DNA of 44,157 bases. It comes from Edaphobacter sp. (GTDB lineage Bacteria > Acidobacteriota > Terriglobia > Terriglobales > Acidobacteriaceae). The notes beneath the pieces are model-generated. The model worked only from the letters and a program-made list of their open reading frames with translations. It was not told the DNA's origin and ran no database searches. The stretch is from the NCBI GenBank assembly GCA_025462755.1, contig JAOAPF010000463.1, forward strand, positions 1 to 44,157, written 5' to 3'. This document shows, in pieces, positions 41,830-44,157 of this stretch (position 1 is the stretch's first letter; every line of letters starts with the position of its first letter). A program made the position numbers and the translations under genes.

Positions 41830-44157
41830 ATGCTGCCACTCCCTCAGAAGATCGCCTTCCTCCTCTTCGCGCTCATCACCCTCGCGCTGGGCTTCGAAGG
41901 TTTCTACCGTCTCTATCTCCGCATCCGCCGCGGCACACCCGACCCCGAACCCCGCTTCAACAATCTCCCTCGCCGCCTCGCCTTCTCTCTCGCCACCACT
42001 CTCACCCAACGGCGCACCTTCAAAAAACGCCCAATCATCGGCCTATTTCACTCCTTCATCTTCTACGGCTTCATCTTCTACGGCCTCGTCAACCTCGTCG
42101 ACGCCGTCGAAGGCTACCTCCCAATCGCCGTCTCCTCCGCGAATCCTATCGGCGCAACCTACAACCTCCTCGCCGACATCCTCAGCTTCCTGGTCCTCCT
42201 CGGCGTCATCGCGCTCGTCATCCGCCGCTTCGTTCTCCCCAGCCGCCGCGACTTCAGCTTCAACGCCCGTACCCTCCTCCACAAGGACGTCCAGCACTCC
42301 AAGATCACCCGCGACTCCCTCATCGTCTCCGCCTTCATCCTTTTCCACGTCGGCAGCCGCGCCATCGGGGCGGGCGCCCGTATCGCAGCCGAAGGCCCCG
42401 ACCCAGTCCAACCCTTCGCCACCGCACTCTCCCGACTCTTCACTCCCGTCAACGCCGAAGCCTTCCGCATCTTCGGCTTCTGGGGAGCGCTAGGCAGCGT
42501 CCTCGCCTTCCTCGCCTACTTCCCCTACACCAAACACATCCACATCTTCGGCGCACCGGCCAAATACCTCGTCGCCCGCGAACCCACCTCCGGCGTCCTC
42601 CCGCCGGTCACGCTTAATCTGGAAAACGAAGCAGAAGCCGAAACCCAAACCATCGGCGCCAACAAGCTCGAAGACCTCGCCTGGCCGCGCCTGCTCGATG
42701 CTTACGCCTGCATCCAGTGCAACCGCTGCCAGGACGTCTGCCCCGCCACGGCCACCGGCAAGTCTCTCTCACCCGCCGCGCTCGAGATCAACAAACGCAT
42801 GGAACTCAACGATCTCGCCGCCCAGCAAAGTCCATTCAGCTTCAACCCCGCCCCCTTCGAAACAAATACCCCCAGCCCTCGCCCTCTTCTACAATTCGCA
42901 CTCTCCCCCGAAGCCGCCTGGGCCTGCACCACCTGCGGCGCCTGCATGGAAGTCTGCCCCACCCAGAACGAGCAGATGCTCGACATCATCGACATCCGGC
43001 GTAATCAAGTCATGATCGAAGGCGAGTTCCCCACGCAACTCCAAAGCGCCTTCCGCGGCATGGAGCGCGCCCAAAATCCCTGGGGCATCAACCACGAGCA
43101 GCGCCTCGCCTGGGCCGACGGCCTCAACGTCAAAACCACCGACGAAAATCCCACCCCCGACGTCCTCTACTGGGTAGGCTGCGCCGCCAGCTACGACCCG
43201 CAGGCGCAAAAGACTGCCCGCGCCTTCGTCGAGCTCCTCAACCACGCCGACGTTAACTTCGCCGTCCTCGGCAAAAAAGAGTGCTGCACCGGCGACAGCG
43301 CCCGCCGCGCGGGCAACGAATACCTCTACCGCCAACTAGCCGACAAAAACGTCTCTACCCTCAACACCGTCCAGCCCAAGCTCATCGTCGCCAGCTGTCC
43401 TCACTGCATGAACACCATTGGCCACGAATACAAGCAAATCGGCGGCAACTACAAGGTCATCCACCATACCGAGTATCTAGAAACCCTCGTCGCCAACAAA
43501 AAACTTACTCCCGCGCCGAGCGAAGCCACCATCACCTACCACGATCCCTGCTACCTCGGCCGCCACAACGGCGTCTACAATGCCCCCCGCAACCTCCTCC
43601 ACATCCTCTCGAACACCGCCACCCCCGAACTCCCCCGCAACCGCGAAAACGCCTTCTGCTGCGGCGCCGGCGGAGCCCAATTCTGGAAAGAAGAAGAACC
43701 CGGCGACGAGCGCATCTCCGACAACCGCTTCCGCGAAGTCCAGCAAACCCTCGCCCCCGCAACCGGAGAAAAAATCCTCGCCGTAGGCTGCCCCTTCTGC
43801 AAGAGCATGCTCGGCAGCACCCCCGGCAAAGCCGCCTCTGAAGACATCGCTATCAAGGACGTCGCCGAACTCCTCCTCGAAGGTGTCCGCCGCAGCAAAG
43901 GCCTCACCACTCCGGTCGCCCAAACCGAACCCACTCCAACCGCGATCGCCACACCGTCAGCCGCCGCCGCCGTTTCGGTTCCGCCCACCGCACCAGTCGA
44001 AATAATCTCTATCCACGAACCCGCCACTCCCACCGCACCCGCACCAGAAAGACAGAAGTGGCAACCGAAAGCTACCCCCTCTACTTCGCCGCCTGCATCC
44101 CAGCTCGAAGAACAACCCGTCGCCGCTGCGCCTGCAAATCAACAGTCCTCGGCAACC
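41830..44157 (+). CDS. ETF:quinone oxidoreductase-like membrane Fe-S protein, EMO/HdrD type (3' end outside window)
   Basis: 776 residues visible, no stop before the window ends. Only ATG 41830 is available after an in-frame stop at 41800; its ribosome-binding site is weak. The N-terminal part (about 1-245) has five or six membrane segments like the nitrate reductase gamma/cytochrome b domain, with candidate heme ligands His74 (GLFHSF), His173 (LFHVGS) and His236/238. Two 4Fe-4S motifs follow, CIQCNRCQDVCP (from Cys294) and CTTCGACMEVCP (from Cys366). Two CCG cysteine domains come next (CC then CPHC; CC then CPFC), as in HdrD and GlpC. This is the layout of membrane ETF:menaquinone oxidoreductases, and the etfBA genes upstream support that role. 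The last 80 or so residues are a Pro/Ala/Thr-rich tail. Confidence 0.92.
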   Translation, partial: MLPLPQKIAFLLFALITLALGFEGFYRLYLRIRRGTPDPEPRFNNLPRRLAFSLATTLTQRRTFKKRPIIGLFHSFIFYGFIFYGLVNLVDAVEGYLPIAVSSANPIGATYNLLADILSFLVLLGVIALVIRRFVLPSRRDFSFNARTLLHKDVQHSKITRDSLIVSAFILFHVGSRAIGAGARIAAEGPDPVQPFATALSRLFTPVNAEAFRIFGFWGALGSVLAFLAYFPYTKHIHIFGAPAKYLVAREPTSGVLPPVTLNLENEAEAETQTIGANKLEDLAWPRLLDAYACIQCNRCQDVCPATATGKSLSPAALEINKRMELNDLAAQQSPFSFNPAPFETNTPSPRPLLQFALSPEAAWACTTCGACMEVCPTQNEQMLDIIDIRRNQVMIEGEFPTQLQSAFRGMERAQNPWGINHEQRLAWADGLNVKTTDENPTPDVLYWVGCAASYDPQAQKTARAFVELLNHADVNFAVLGKKECCTGDSARRAGNEYLYRQLADKNVSTLNTVQPKLIVASCPHCMNTIGHEYKQIGGNYKVIHHTEYLETLVANKKLTPAPSEATITYHDPCYLGRHNGVYNAPRNLLHILSNTATPELPRNRENAFCCGAGGAQFWKEEEPGDERISDNRFREVQQTLAPATGEKILAVGCPFCKSMLGSTPGKAASEDIAIKDVAELLLEGVRRSKGLTTPVAQTEPTPTAIATPSAAAAVSVPPTAPVEIISIHEPATPTAPAPERQKWQPKATPSTSPPASQLEEQPVAAAPANQQSSAT

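Noticed and set aside
1-44157. CRISPR array, transposase, prophage or toxin-antitoxin system
   Set aside because: No regular repeat-spacer pattern, no transposase or integrase motif and no typical toxin pair was found on either strand.

Overview
The window looks like chromosomal DNA of an acidobacterium, most likely class Terriglobia (Edaphobacter, Granulicella or Terriglobus relatives). The signs are a GC-rich coding style, an Oar-like TonB-dependent receptor with an N-terminal carboxypeptidase-regulatory domain, a TPR plus CRTAC1 (FG-GAP/ASPIC-UnbV) pair, a beta-propeller hybrid sensor kinase, an EtfBA gene pair followed by a membrane HdrD-like oxidoreductase, and several intergenic repeats of a kind I associate with this class. 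The assignment is by family content only; there is no rRNA or other phylogenetic marker. I see no tRNA, rRNA, CRISPR array, transposase or phage gene.

Layout. 1-3.7 kb: TPR protein (cut by the window start) overlapping a secreted CRTAC1 protein. 3.7-5.5 kb, minus strand: zinc alcohol dehydrogenase and an orphan ECF sigma factor. 6.1-11.4 kb: lipoprotein with a GH16-like domain, propeller histidine kinase, NarL-type regulator (translationally coupled) and a DoxX protein. 11.8-12.5 kb: FkbM methyltransferase. 12.5-16.0 kb, minus strand: exported nucleoside hydrolase, ACS-type MFS transporter and D-malate/tartrate dehydrogenase, probably one catabolic unit. 16.2-21.3 kb: two small proteins with strong ribosome-binding sites, a GT-C-like membrane protein, a degenerate receiver protein, topoisomerase IB and a membrane protein. 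21.9-28.5 kb: the TonB-dependent receptor, a Sel1-repeat protein and a LytS/LytTR two-component pair. 29.0-31.8 kb: SRPBCC protein, a second ECF sigma with a soluble zinc anti-sigma factor, and two small membrane proteins on the minus strand. 32.6-36.4 kb: penicillin-acylase-type Ntn hydrolase overlapping a GT39 glycosyltransferase. 36.5-39.0 kb: GntR regulator and a membrane-anchored MutS-like ATPase. 39.1-44.2 kb: TetR regulator, EtfB, EtfA and the first 776 residues of an ETF:quinone oxidoreductase-like membrane iron-sulfur protein that runs off the window end.

How they work together. The last block is the clearest pathway: acyl-CoA dehydrogenases (not in the window) would reduce EtfBA, which passes electrons to the membrane Fe-S/heme protein and the quinone pool, with the TetR protein as likely fatty-acid-responsive regulator. 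The 6-11 kb block reads as a polysaccharide-sensing unit and the 12.5-16 kb block as uptake and oxidation of a small hydroxy-acid. The strongest leads for novelty are the membrane-anchored MutS homologue, the proline/alanine-rich tail on the ETF oxidoreductase, a structured AT-rich intergenic element at 32.2-32.5 kb, two unannotated small proteins with good translation signals (one with an ECF-like promoter resembling that of the second sigma factor), and a GH16-like lipoprotein whose catalytic aspartate position is Asn.
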